64,000 bases of DNA from Mycobacterium triplex (GCF_000689255.1 NZ_HG964446.1:4868152-4932151), one strand, 5' to 3'. Shown: positions 35,004 through 43,493, numbered from the stretch's first letter. Program-made: numbers and translations. The notes: generated by a model not told the origin, from the letters alone.

Positions 35004-36176
35004 GTGGTCGAGCCTTCAGCACCGCGCCGCGCCCCGACCGGTCCGCCGCCGTTGACGGGCGTGCGCGTGCTGGACCTGAGCGCACTGGGTCCCGGCCCCT
35101 TCTGTTCCATGCTGCTCGCCGATTTCGGAGCCGACGTGGTCGCAGTCGAACGGCCGGCGACACCGCACCCCTTCGATCCGGCCAAGTCGCTGTCGCGCGG
35201 TAAACGGTCGGTCATCGTCGATTTGCGCGCGCCGCGCGGGCCAGAGGTGATCGCTCGACTTGCCGACGCCGCCGATGTCCTGCTGGAGAGCAACCGTCCC
35301 GGCACGATGGAACGCCGCGGGCTGGGCCCGGACGTGCTGTGCGAACGCAATCCGAGGCTGATCTATACCCGGCTGACCGGCTGGGGCCAGCACGGACCCT
35401 ACCGGGACAGGGCCGGACACGACATCAACTACGCCGCGATCGCGGGAACGCTCGGTGTGATCGGGGAGGAACGGCCGGTACCGCCGCTGGCGATGCTGGG
35501 CGACTTGGCGGGTGGGTCACTGTTCGCCGCGCTGGGAATTGTGATGGCACTTTATGAACGCACCATCACCGGCCGCGGCCAGGTCATCGACGCCGCGATC
35601 GCCGACGGCTCAGCACTTCTCAACCTCACCAACCTGGCCGAGTTCAACGCGGGGATATGGGCCGGCCGCGGTCGCCACATCCTGTCCGGAGCCGCGCCGT
35701 TCTATGGCCCCTACGCGTGCTCCGACGGTCGCTTCTTCGCGGTCGGCGCGATCGAACCCAAGTTCTACGCCAATTTCCTGGGCGCGCTGGGCCTCGACGG
35801 TGTCGACTATTCGGCGCAGCTCGACCCGGCGGGCTGGGCCGAATTGCGCGAAAGAATCGCAAGCGTTTTCGCCACCAAACCGCGTTCGCACTGGACCTCG
35901 GTGTTCGCCGATGTGGACGGTTGCGGAGCCCCCGTTCTCGAACTCGACGAACTCGCGGACGACCCACATTTGCGGGCGCGCGCCACGCTCGTCACCGAGC
36001 CGGACGGATCCCTGACCGCCAGCCCTGCTCCCCGGCTATCCCGCACGCCGGGGCGTACCGGCCCGGCCCCGAGCGCAACCGGGGCCGACACCCGAGATGT
36101 ACTGCGCGAGTCCGGTTTTGGCGACGGCGAAGTCAATGCCTTGATTGCCGACGAAACGGTCTCCGGACCCAGCTGA
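35004..36176 (+). CDS. CaiB/BaiF CoA-transferase (class III)
   Basis: A 390-residue class III CoA-transferase. The N-terminal GVRVLDLSALGPGPFCSMLLADFGADVVAVER is the typical opening with its CoA-binding loops; GRGQVIDAAIADGS is the family's central conserved stretch. The active-site Asp should be that in GHDINYAAIAG. The GTG at 35004, 12 bp beyond GTTTGGT, has no ribosome site, so leaderless translation is likely. It would move CoA to the pathway acid without ATP, complementing the FadD at 24128. It is divergent from the homogentisate-dioxygenase-like gene. Confidence 0.9.
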   Translation: MVEPSAPRRAPTGPPPLTGVRVLDLSALGPGPFCSMLLADFGADVVAVERPATPHPFDPAKSLSRGKRSVIVDLRAPRGPEVIARLADAADVLLESNRPGTMERRGLGPDVLCERNPRLIYTRLTGWGQHGPYRDRAGHDINYAAIAGTLGVIGEERPVPPLAMLGDLAGGSLFAALGIVMALYERTITGRGQVIDAAIADGSALLNLTNLAEFNAGIWAGRGRHILSGAAPFYGPYACSDGRFFAVGAIEPKFYANFLGALGLDGVDYSAQLDPAGWAELRERIASVFATKPRSHWTSVFADVDGCGAPVLELDELADDPHLRARATLVTEPDGSLTASPAPRLSRTPGRTGPAPSATGADTRDVLRESGFGDGEVNALIADETVSGPS

Positions 36177-36194
36177 GACCGCGAGCGGCACAGG

Positions 36195-36386
36195 TCATTC
36201 CAGGATGACGGCGTGTTCCGGGCAGCTCAGCACCGCCTCGTCGACATCGGCCTTGTCCGCGGCGTCGACTTCGTCGCGCAGCACCACACCGAAACCGGCG
36301 TCGTCCATGTCGAAGTAGGCCGGGGCGATCAGCACGCATCGGCCGTGCCCCTGGCACTTTCCTGAGTCGATCGAAACCCGAGACAA
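36195..36386 (-). CDS. Single-cluster ferredoxin (CxxHxxC type)
   Basis: A 63-residue ferredoxin. The motif KCQGHGRC and the later CPEHAV give three cysteines plus a histidine in the position of the fourth ligand, the 3Fe-4S-type pattern of mycobacterial P450 partner ferredoxins. The TTG at 36386 is chosen because GAGGGG lies seven bases upstream and no ATG or GTG fits. It follows the ALDH gene by 4 bp and is in the same operon. It probably passes electrons to the P450s at 25896 or 32382. Confidence 0.85.
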   Translation of the reverse strand: MSRVSIDSGKCQGHGRCVLIAPAYFDMDDAGFGVVLRDEVDAADKADVDEAVLSCPEHAVILE

Positions 36387-36390
36387 CCTC

Positions 36391-37962
36391 TCACCCCTCG
36401 CGGTTCTTGCCCTTGCGGCCGAGCCGCCGCCGCCAGTCATGAGCGCCGGTGAGCCGCACCAACATTGCCTGCAGCCGGCTCATCCGCGGCCGGTATGGAT
36501 ACCAGTGCGGCTCGGACCTCAGATTGAACCGCTCGGTCACGATTGCCTGCTGCCGGCAGAACTTCAGCAGTCCAGCGGCCCCGCCATTGCGGCCACCGAC
36601 ACCCGAGGACTTCCAGCCGCCCATCGGCAGGGTGAGCAGCATGGTGGCGGTCAGCACGCTGTTGATGTTGACGGCGCCCGTTTCCAACCGGCGAGCGACC
36701 CGGTCCGCGCGCTCCTTGTTCGCGCTGAACACGCTGGCGGCCAGCCCGTAGGGCGAGTCGTTGGCCAACTCGATGGCCTCGTCCTCGTCACGCACTCGCA
36801 TCACCGGCAGGGTCGGACCGAACGTTTCCTCGCGCATGCACGCCATCGAATGGTCAACGCCGGTCAGCACCGTCGGCTCAAAGAACATGCCGTCGTCACG
36901 ACGGTTACCGCCGGTCACGGCGCGGGCGCCGGCCTGCAGGGCATCGGTGACATGATGCTCGACGATGTTCAACTGCCTCTCGGTGGCCATCGCCCCGATA
37001 TCGGTTTTGAAGCTCCCTGCACGGTCCATACCCTGGCGCAGCGCCGCGACTTTGGCGGTCAGCTTGTCCACGAATTCGTCATAGGCCTTGTCCTCCACGT
37101 AGATTCGCTCCACTGAAACGCAAATCTGACCGGAGTTCCATAGGCCGCCCCAGACCGCACCGCTGGTCGCACGGTCGATATCGGCGTCGTCGAGCACGAT
37201 CATCGCGTCCTTGCCGCCAAGCTCCAGGCTGCATGGGATGAGCCGCTCCCCCGCTCTGGCGGCGATCTTTCGGCCGGTGGCGGTCGATCCGGTGAACTGA
37301 ATCATGTCCACCTCGTCGACCACCGCGGCCCCGACGGCACCGCCGCCGGTCACACATGCCATCACCGGTGGTCCGTTGATCTCGGTCAGCCAGCCACGGA
37401 CGACTTCGGCCCAAGTCAGTGGCGTGACCTCGGACGGCTTGAAAAGGACCGCCGCTCCGGCCATCAGCGCCGGGATGCCGTCCACGGTCGAGGTAGCGAG
37501 CGGGCCGTTCCACGGGGTGATGACGCCGACGAGCTGATGCGGCCGATGGAACACGCGCAACTTCTTCGTCAACGCCATCGCGCCCGAACGCTCGACGGTG
37601 CGGTCAGCGAGGAATTCGGCGGCATGCTTGGTGAAATAGTTCACCGTGTCGACGAATACCGCGGTCTCGACCTGGGCGTCACCCCACGATTTCCCGGTTT
37701 CCTCCTGCATCAGGCCGATCAACCGTTTGTCGTTGTCGAGCACCCAGTCCAGCAGCCGTAGCAGGTGTTTGGCCCTGCCCCGGGGGCCCAGTTCCTCCCA
37801 CGCCGGCTGCGCGGCGCGCAGTTGCTGCGCGACGTCGTGCACCTGTCCCGCCGTCATGTCGGGCACGGCGCCGACAACCCGTCCATCCGCGGGACAGCGC
37901 ACGGTGATCAACCCGGATCCCTGCACTGAGTCGCTCACACCCAAGTCGGTCTGCGTCGCCAT
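36391..37962 (-). CDS. Aldehyde dehydrogenase family protein
   Basis: A 523-residue ALDH. The general-base Glu is at about 247 (LELGGKD) and the catalytic Cys at about 281 (NSGQICVS); the NAD-binding FTGST lies at 223-227 and PWNGP at 150-154. The length exceeds the usual 480-500 through a C-terminal tail rich in basic residues (RRRLGRKGKNREG). ATG 37962 follows GAAAGGA; operator site i is 33 bp upstream. It would oxidise the aldehyde produced after P450/SDR steps to an acid for CoA activation. The ferredoxin gene follows in the same operon. Confidence 0.9.
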   Translation of the reverse strand: MATQTDLGVSDSVQGSGLITVRCPADGRVVGAVPDMTAGQVHDVAQQLRAAQPAWEELGPRGRAKHLLRLLDWVLDNDKRLIGLMQEETGKSWGDAQVETAVFVDTVNYFTKHAAEFLADRTVERSGAMALTKKLRVFHRPHQLVGVITPWNGPLATSTVDGIPALMAGAAVLFKPSEVTPLTWAEVVRGWLTEINGPPVMACVTGGGAVGAAVVDEVDMIQFTGSTATGRKIAARAGERLIPCSLELGGKDAMIVLDDADIDRATSGAVWGGLWNSGQICVSVERIYVEDKAYDEFVDKLTAKVAALRQGMDRAGSFKTDIGAMATERQLNIVEHHVTDALQAGARAVTGGNRRDDGMFFEPTVLTGVDHSMACMREETFGPTLPVMRVRDEDEAIELANDSPYGLAASVFSANKERADRVARRLETGAVNINSVLTATMLLTLPMGGWKSSGVGGRNGGAAGLLKFCRQQAIVTERFNLRSEPHWYPYRPRMSRLQAMLVRLTGAHDWRRRLGRKGKNREG

Positions 37963-37995
37963 CGACGGTCCTTTCGGTGGACTGCGGTGCCGATA

Positions 37996-38012
37996 TCCTA
38001 ACAGTGTTTGGT
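37996..38012. promoter_or_regulatory. ACCAAAC-type operator, site i
   Basis: TCCTAACAGTGTTTGGT; the reverse complement ACCAAACACTGTTAGGA is a near-palindrome. It sits 33 bp from the ALDH start (minus) and 74 bp from the MaoC start (plus), so it may control both directions. Confidence 0.65.
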
Positions 38013-38086
38013 ACCGCATGGGGACGGCGGAGTGCAGCTGCCGAGCCGGCCCGACAGCCAGCCGGCCGACGCTCTAGCCTGATCGG

Positions 38087-38575
38087 ATGAGTGTGCAGCC
38101 ACACGAGGGCCGCGATCTGGCGTCGATCGACGCCGATCGGATTCTGTACGCGGAGGATCTGGCCATCGGAGACTGGATGAGCCTGGGCTCCGTCAAGGTG
38201 ACCCGCGACGAAATCATCCACTTTGCACGGCAATTCGATCCACTGCCGATTCACATTGATGGAACCGAATCGCCGTTTGGGGACGTGATCGCCAGCGGCA
38301 TGCACACGCTTGCATTGTTCGCGAGCATCTCGTCGCGCACGTTCATCGCACGGCTCGCGCTGGTGGCGGGCAAGGGGTTCGACCGGATGCGCCTACCGCA
38401 TCCCGTCCGGCCCGGCTCGGTGCTCACCGGATCGCTACAGGTCGTCGAGGTCAGAATGGGCCCGCGAAAGGCCGACGTACATTGCCGCTACGAGATGGTG
38501 GATCAGAACGGCGACCTCGTCATGACGATGCTCGGCATCCAGGTCGTCCGCCGCCGTCACCCCGTCGACGATTAA
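38087..38575 (+). CDS. MaoC-like (R)-hydratase
   Basis: A 162-residue single hot-dog domain. The hydratase-2 motif appears as FARQFDPLPIHID, with the catalytic Asp and His retained, and is followed by VIASGMHTLAL, the typical overhang. It would hydrate an enoyl-CoA stereospecifically. The ATG at 38087 has a weak ribosome site. It is divergent from the ALDH/ferredoxin operon with site i between them and is the first of the plus-strand genes that run to the transporter at 41946. Confidence 0.85.
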   Translation: MSVQPHEGRDLASIDADRILYAEDLAIGDWMSLGSVKVTRDEIIHFARQFDPLPIHIDGTESPFGDVIASGMHTLALFASISSRTFIARLALVAGKGFDRMRLPHPVRPGSVLTGSLQVVEVRMGPRKADVHCRYEMVDQNGDLVMTMLGIQVVRRRHPVDD

Positions 38576-38655
38576 CTCCGAATGCTGGCCCGAACGGGCC
38601 GGACCCATTAATCTATCGCCATGAGGTTTACTGCGGCTCCGCTGCAGGGACAGCG

Positions 38656-39552
38656 GTGGTGACGTCGAGAGCGCCGCACGTTCCGCACTGGACCGATGTC
38701 GACTGGGGCCCGTCGATCGCCGATCGCGAGATCAACGGCGTACGGGTCCGCTACCTCGACTGCGGCTCGGGCCCGGCCGTTGTGTTGTTGCACGGCATGG
38801 CCGCCAGCTGGCAGTGGTGGCTCGAGAACATTCCGGCACTTGCCCAACGGCACCGAGTCATCGCCGTCGATTTGCCGGGGTTCGGTCATTCCGACCCATT
38901 GCCCGCGCCGGCCGAAATGGCCACCCACGCCCGCACGGTGCTCGAACTGCTCAGCCGGCTCGGCATCGAATCGGCAACGGTTTCCGGACATTCCATGGGC
39001 GGACTGGTCGCGATAGCGATGTTCAATGCGGACCCGCAGCGGGTCCGAAACCTGATTTTGGTCGACTCCGGCGGGGTGCCCATGTCGGAGCGACGCCTGG
39101 CCGTGATTCTGGTAGGCCTGCGCATCTGCGTGGGCGTCTTGCGGCGACGCTTCATTCGCCACGCGCTGGCGACCAAACCATGGGTTCGGCGACTGGCCCT
39201 GTGCGCCGCCTTTCGCGATCCCGGCGTAATGTCGCCGGAGCTGGCGGCGCAGACCATGCCGATCTTCGGCGGCCCGGGTTCGGTAGCTGCCATCGCCGCG
39301 GCCGGTCGCGCCGTGAACGCTACTGTGCTCGAGTCGATCACCTGCCCGGTGTTGCTGGTGTGGGGCGAGCACGACGCCATCGTGCCGCCCAGCTGCGCCC
39401 ACCGAATGCACGACAAGTTGCCGAACTCCGAACTCGTCGTCATCGCCGGCTCGGGACACAGTCCGATGATCGAATTCCCGGACCAGTTCCGCGATTTGGT
39501 GCTGCAATTCATCGCCGCACGAAGCGACACGCGACACAGATCTACTGATTAG
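38656..39552 (+). CDS. Alpha/beta hydrolase
   Basis: A 298-residue alpha/beta-fold hydrolase. The nucleophile elbow is SGHSMGG (about residues 112-118), the acid is in WGEHDAIVP and the base in GSGHSPMIE. The oxyanion segment LLHGMAASWQWW is also clear. This set is typical of esterases and of C-C bond (MhpC/HsaD-type) hydrolases; the sequence alone does not separate them. GTG 38656 is used (CAGGGA ahead); GTG 38659 is equally possible. It follows the MaoC gene by 80 bp and precedes the molybdopterin enzyme by 36 bp. Confidence 0.85.
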   Translation: MVTSRAPHVPHWTDVDWGPSIADREINGVRVRYLDCGSGPAVVLLHGMAASWQWWLENIPALAQRHRVIAVDLPGFGHSDPLPAPAEMATHARTVLELLSRLGIESATVSGHSMGGLVAIAMFNADPQRVRNLILVDSGGVPMSERRLAVILVGLRICVGVLRRRFIRHALATKPWVRRLALCAAFRDPGVMSPELAAQTMPIFGGPGSVAAIAAAGRAVNATVLESITCPVLLVWGEHDAIVPPSCAHRMHDKLPNSELVVIAGSGHSPMIEFPDQFRDLVLQFIAARSDTRHRSTD

Positions 39553-39588
39553 CGATTTCGCAGTTGATCCACAGCCCGGAGGCGCGCC

Positions 39589-41805
39589 ATGACGGTTACC
39601 AATACGCACACCTACTGCCGCATTTGCGAAGCCTTGTGCGGGTACATCGCGACAGTGGAGGACGGCGTGCTCGTCCAGATGCGACCCAACAAGGATCACC
39701 CGATGTCGCGGGGCTTCGGCTGCCCGAAGGGCGTCGCGATGACTGAGCTGGTCAACGACCCGGACCGGGTGCTGTACCCGTTGCGACGCAAGCCCGGAGT
39801 ACCGCGCGGACAGGGCGGACTCGAACAGTTCGAGCGGATCAGCTGGGAGCAGGCCTTCGACGAGATCGCCTCGAAGCTTCGGTCCGTGGTCGACACCCAT
39901 GGCGGCAGCGCCGTGGGTGCTTATCTCGGCAACCCCGTGTACTTTTCGTATTCGCCACCGATGTGGGTGAAGGGATTCATCGACGCGCTGCAATCGCCGC
40001 ACTTTTACACCCCGGGGTCGCAAGACACCGCGAGTCGCTCTGCTGCCAGCGCGTTCCTCTACGGCTCGGCCCTGCTCTTCCCGATCCCGGACCTCGAGCG
40101 CACCGACTTCCTGTTGATGCTGGGTGCGAACCCCTTTGTGTCGCATGGCAGTCTGCTGACCGCTCCGCACATCAAAGAGACACTGCGGGCGATTCCCAAG
40201 CGTGGTGGACGAGTCGTCGTGGTCGATCCGCGGCGCACTGAGACGGCGAGGGTCTTCGAGCACCTGCAGGTGCGCCCGGACTCAGACGCGTGGCTACTGG
40301 GCGCAATGTTGCGGGTGATCTTCGACGAGGGACTCGAGGACCGCGAGGCCATTGCCAAGACCTCGCGCGGTATCGAGATGCTGCGTCAGATGGTCGCCGG
40401 TGACACCTTCACCTGCGAGGAAGCCGCACGGCGTACCGGCATTCCCGCCGATCAGATCCGCCAGCTCGCACGCGATCTCGCGATCGCCAGGAGCGCCGCC
40501 GTGTACGGGCGAATCGGCACCTGCCGTGGTCGGCATGGCACGCTGACCGTGTTCCTGCTCGACGCCCTGAACGTCGTCACGGGCAATTTCGATCGACCCG
40601 GCGGCTCCCTGCTCGGCAAGTCGTTGACCCCGCCGGCATTCAACAAGGCCGCCGATACGTTCGGCAAGCATTTCGGCCGGATCGGCGGCTTCCCTGACGC
40701 GTTCGGCATGCTGCCGTCGGTGATGATGGGCAAGGAAATGCTCACCCCGGGCGACGGGCAGTTGCGGGCGTTCTTTACCGTCGGTGGAAATCCGGTCCTG
40801 GCCAACCCCAATCCCGACGAACTGACCCGCGGCATCAAGGGCCTCGAGCTGATGGTCTCGATCGACCTGTACGTGTCGGAGACGGGCCTGCTGGCCGACT
40901 ACATCTTGCCCGGCACCACGTTTCTCGAGAAGCACGATGTGCCATTGCAATTCGCGCCATATCACATTGTTCCGTTCGCGGAGTCGACCGAGCCGGTGAT
41001 CGCCCCGCGCGGCGAGTCCAAGGACGAGTGGCAGATCATCGATGAAATCGCCCGCCGTATCGGCATCGCCCCGTACAGCGCCCCGGCGCTGCGGACGGCG
41101 GCCAGGTTCGGCATCAGGCCGAAGCCGCGGACCCTGGTCGACCTGGCCGTCCGGTTGGGACCCTATGGCGACTTCTTCGGATTGCGCCGCAACGGATTAA
41201 GCCTGAAGAAGCTCACGGCGGCGACGAATGGGATACAGCTCGGCGAGCATCAACCCACCGGCGAGCAGCGCAAACGGATTCGACACAGGGACGGTCTGGT
41301 GCATCTGGATGCCCCCGCGGTACTGGCCGAATCGCGCCGACTCGGTGACCGGCACAGAGCCGACCCGGACCTGCCACTGTCGCTGATCACGTTGCGCGAA
41401 TTGCATTCTCACAACTCGTGGATGCATAACCTGCCGTCGCTGATGACGGCGCGCCGCAAACACACCGCGCGGGTGCACCCGAAGGACGCCGCGAGCGCCG
41501 GCCTGATGAACGGCGATCGGGTACGCATCGTCTCGGCGTCGGGGGAGATCGAGACGGAAGTGCTCGTGACCGATGAGATCATCGAGGGCACCGTCGCGGT
41601 ACCGCACGGCTGGGGCCACCGGTCGGCGGGATGGCGACGGGCCAATGACGCCGGTGGACCGAACATCAACGTTCTCGCGTCCACCGAGATCGCTGATGTC
41701 GAGAAGATCGCGGGAATGACGCTGCTCGACGGGATCCCGGTGCGGCTCGAGCCGGTTGCAGGCGACTCGCCCGCCCCGACTCCAGAATTTGCGACCCGGC
41801 CCTGA
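39589..41805 (+). CDS. Molybdopterin-dependent oxidoreductase
   Basis: A 738-residue protein of the DMSO-reductase superfamily. The N-terminus binds a 4Fe-4S cluster through YCRICEALCGY and GFGCPKG (Cys-x2-Cys-x3-Cys and a fourth Cys some 35 residues on). The central domains (for example LLMLGANPFVSHGS, VVVDPRRTETA) bind the bis-molybdopterin cofactor, and the C-terminal domain contains VRIVSASGEIETEV. There is no Tat signal, so it works in the cytoplasm. GGAGG stands before the ATG. No separate iron-sulfur or membrane subunit is encoded beside it. It may hydroxylate or reduce the pathway substrate; this is inference. Confidence 0.85.
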   Translation: MTVTNTHTYCRICEALCGYIATVEDGVLVQMRPNKDHPMSRGFGCPKGVAMTELVNDPDRVLYPLRRKPGVPRGQGGLEQFERISWEQAFDEIASKLRSVVDTHGGSAVGAYLGNPVYFSYSPPMWVKGFIDALQSPHFYTPGSQDTASRSAASAFLYGSALLFPIPDLERTDFLLMLGANPFVSHGSLLTAPHIKETLRAIPKRGGRVVVVDPRRTETARVFEHLQVRPDSDAWLLGAMLRVIFDEGLEDREAIAKTSRGIEMLRQMVAGDTFTCEEAARRTGIPADQIRQLARDLAIARSAAVYGRIGTCRGRHGTLTVFLLDALNVVTGNFDRPGGSLLGKSLTPPAFNKAADTFGKHFGRIGGFPDAFGMLPSVMMGKEMLTPGDGQLRAFFTVGGNPVLANPNPDELTRGIKGLELMVSIDLYVSETGLLADYILPGTTFLEKHDVPLQFAPYHIVPFAESTEPVIAPRGESKDEWQIIDEIARRIGIAPYSAPALRTAARFGIRPKPRTLVDLAVRLGPYGDFFGLRRNGLSLKKLTAATNGIQLGEHQPTGEQRKRIRHRDGLVHLDAPAVLAESRRLGDRHRADPDLPLSLITLRELHSHNSWMHNLPSLMTARRKHTARVHPKDAASAGLMNGDRVRIVSASGEIETEVLVTDEIIEGTVAVPHGWGHRSAGWRRANDAGGPNINVLASTEIADVEKIAGMTLLDGIPVRLEPVAGDSPAPTPEFATRP

Positions 41806-41830
41806 GTCGGTTCGCACCACGATCGCGGCG

Positions 41831-41840
41831 AACGATCGTT
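41831..41840. promoter_or_regulatory. Palindrome AACGATCGTT upstream of 41946
   Basis: A second copy of the 10-bp palindrome at 173-182, within GAACGATCGTTA, 105 bp before the transporter gene. It hints at control independent of the molybdopterin gene. Confidence 0.35.
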
Positions 41841-41945
41841 ACACTGCGGCACCGCTCGAATGATGCTAGGAACGGGAACTGAGGACCAGCAGTCGCATTC
41901 GATTCCGGGCCGGTCGGTGCCGACGGCCTCAGCACCCGGAGGATC

Positions 41946-42869
41946 ATGGACAACCGATATTTCCCGATAGTCGTAGTCGTGGTCATGCTCGCGCTTGGTT
42001 TGACACTTACGATCGACGACTTCCGGCGCGCTGCCACACTGCGGCGGCCGCTGGCGGTGGCCTTGATCTGCCAGGCCCTGTTACTCCCGGCTCTGTGCTG
42101 GCTGATCGCCGAGGCGTTTGACCTTCCACCGAACCTGGCGGTCGGGCTGATGCTGATGGCAGCGACCCCGGGCGGGACGACCGCGAACATTCTCAGTCAC
42201 CTGTTCAATGGAGACCTCGCGCTGAACCTCACGTTGACCGCGGTCAACGCGGTGCTATCGATCGTCGCAGTACCGGTGATCCTGGCGCTGTCGATGACCT
42301 GGTTTCTGGGGAATGGGCGCTTTCTTCCGCTCCAATGGGACAAGTTTCTCGGAGTGTTCGGGCTTGTGCTGGTGCCCACGGCGATCGGGGTAGCAATCCG
42401 TCATCGCTTTCCCGGGCTCGCCCGGCGACTTCAGACGCCCATCCGAATAGCCGCAGCACTGCTGTTGGTGCTCATCATCGCGGCGACGCTCGTCAAATCC
42501 TGGGCGACACTTTCGCGGTACTTCGGAGTGCTGAGCGGCGCCGTTGCGGCCTTCTGCGTAACGAGCCTGACCGTCGGCTACCTGATGCCGCGCTTGATGC
42601 GCCTTGCCGGACGGCAGGCGATCGCGATGAGTCTCGAGATCGGCATGCACAATGGGGTGTTGGCGATGGGCATTGCGCTGAGTCCGCAGCTACTCAACAA
42701 CCCCGAAATGGCCATCCCGGCAGCGGTGTACGGCATCATCGCGCTGTTCATCGCTATCGCGTTTCTTTCCACCGTTCGCAGACTGGACCCAACGTTTCGC
42801 GATCCCGGCCGCATCGCCGGCACCGAACGGCCTGCTAGGTTCCGGGACCCGCAAGAAGACCTCACCTAG
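41946..42869 (+). CDS. Bile acid:sodium symporter family transporter
   Basis: A 307-residue membrane protein with about nine or ten hydrophobic helices. The family signature MLMAATPGGTTANILSHLFNGDLALN and, in the second half, EIGMHNGVLAMGIAL match the crossing helices that bind sodium and substrate in the BASS family (AsbT-like). It lies after the catabolic block and could import the amphipathic acid degraded by it. GGAGG precedes the ATG. The substrate cannot be read from the sequence; BASS proteins also move pantothenate and small ketoacids. Confidence 0.85.
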   Translation: MDNRYFPIVVVVVMLALGLTLTIDDFRRAATLRRPLAVALICQALLLPALCWLIAEAFDLPPNLAVGLMLMAATPGGTTANILSHLFNGDLALNLTLTAVNAVLSIVAVPVILALSMTWFLGNGRFLPLQWDKFLGVFGLVLVPTAIGVAIRHRFPGLARRLQTPIRIAAALLLVLIIAATLVKSWATLSRYFGVLSGAVAAFCVTSLTVGYLMPRLMRLAGRQAIAMSLEIGMHNGVLAMGIALSPQLLNNPEMAIPAAVYGIIALFIAIAFLSTVRRLDPTFRDPGRIAGTERPARFRDPQEDLT

Positions 42870-42905
42870 GGCACTTCGGTTCGGCGGCGTGACTTCAGCC
42901 TCTGA

Positions 42906-43066
42906 TCAGGGCTGAAACAACGCCGGCCCGACGAAAGTCAGGAGCAGCTTCGTCATGGCTGCTTCGTCGAGGTCGTCGCGTGGCGTCAGCCACGTCATCT
43001 GTCTTTGCAGCCAGTCGATGATTTCGTCCTCGCTCGCATCCGCGCGGAGGCGTCCAGCAGTCCGGC
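42906..43066 (-). pseudogene. C-terminal fragment of a TetR regulator
   Basis: On the minus strand an open stretch of about 50 codons ends in a stop at 42906. It reads like a TetR C-terminus: RLRADASEDEIIDWLQRQ, then TWLTPRDDLDEAAMTKLL, then a hydrophobic end with GPALFQP. No DNA-binding domain or start exists upstream; homology stops near 43066. I take it as the remnant of a lost regulator gene. The neighbouring base composition is like that of the genes around it. Confidence 0.55.
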
Positions 43067-43069
43067 GAC

Positions 43070-43162
43070 ATGGGCTCGGCCTTCAACGGCGCGCGCCGGC
43101 TCGCCGAGACGTTCGACGCCCTGCGCGAGCTGAACGGGCAAGCCGTCGCGAGCGTCGCATAG
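43070..43162 (+). pseudogene. Possible 3' remnant of an unidentified gene
   Basis: Immediately next to the TetR fragment, the plus strand codes for about 30 residues (GSAFNGARRLAETFDALREL and on) with mycobacterial codon use, ending at a stop at 43162. No promoter or ribosome site is evident. It may be the tail of a second truncated gene, which would place a deletion junction near 43066-43070, or be chance. I do not recognise the protein. The remaining 120 bases to 43283 contain only an AT-rich promoter-like stretch (43203-43223) before the ferredoxin. Confidence 0.3.
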
Positions 43163-43283
43163 CATTTCGGTCCAGCATCGAGGGGTTACTGGACCCGCGA
43201 ACAGCTAAAGCTTATAGTTTTGCGTGAAACAGATAGCCGGCCAGACCCTTTGGCGTCAAGCTGTCGAGCGGAGGCGATAGGTA

Positions 43284-43478
43284 ATGAGGGTTCACCTTGA
43301 ACGCGCTAAGTGTTCCGGACATGCGCAGTGCTTCGCGGTCGAACCGGACTTGTTCCCGATCGACGACGACGGCTACTCGACCCTGCAGGACCACGACGTC
43401 GCCCCCGGCGACGAGCAAGCCACCCGTTTGGGCGTAAATGCCTGCCCCGAAGTCGCGCTAATCATCGAGGACGACTAG
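43284..43478 (+). CDS. Single-cluster ferredoxin (CxxHxxC type)
   Basis: A 64-residue ferredoxin with KCSGHAQC and ACPEVAL, again three cysteines and a histidine in the cluster motif, as in P450-linked 3Fe-4S ferredoxins. GGAGG precedes the ATG at 43284. It is a paralogue of the protein at 36195. It converges on the acyl-CoA dehydrogenase at 43494 and has no adjacent P450; the nearest are at 45960 and 59824, for which it is a plausible electron donor. Confidence 0.85.
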   Translation: MRVHLERAKCSGHAQCFAVEPDLFPIDDDGYSTLQDHDVAPGDEQATRLGVNACPEVALIIEDD

Positions 43479-43493
43479 CTGGCGGGCTCTCGC

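Noticed and set aside
38608..40263. A 551-codon minus-strand frame
   Set aside because: It crosses the hydrolase and molybdopterin genes in antisense and has no motif.
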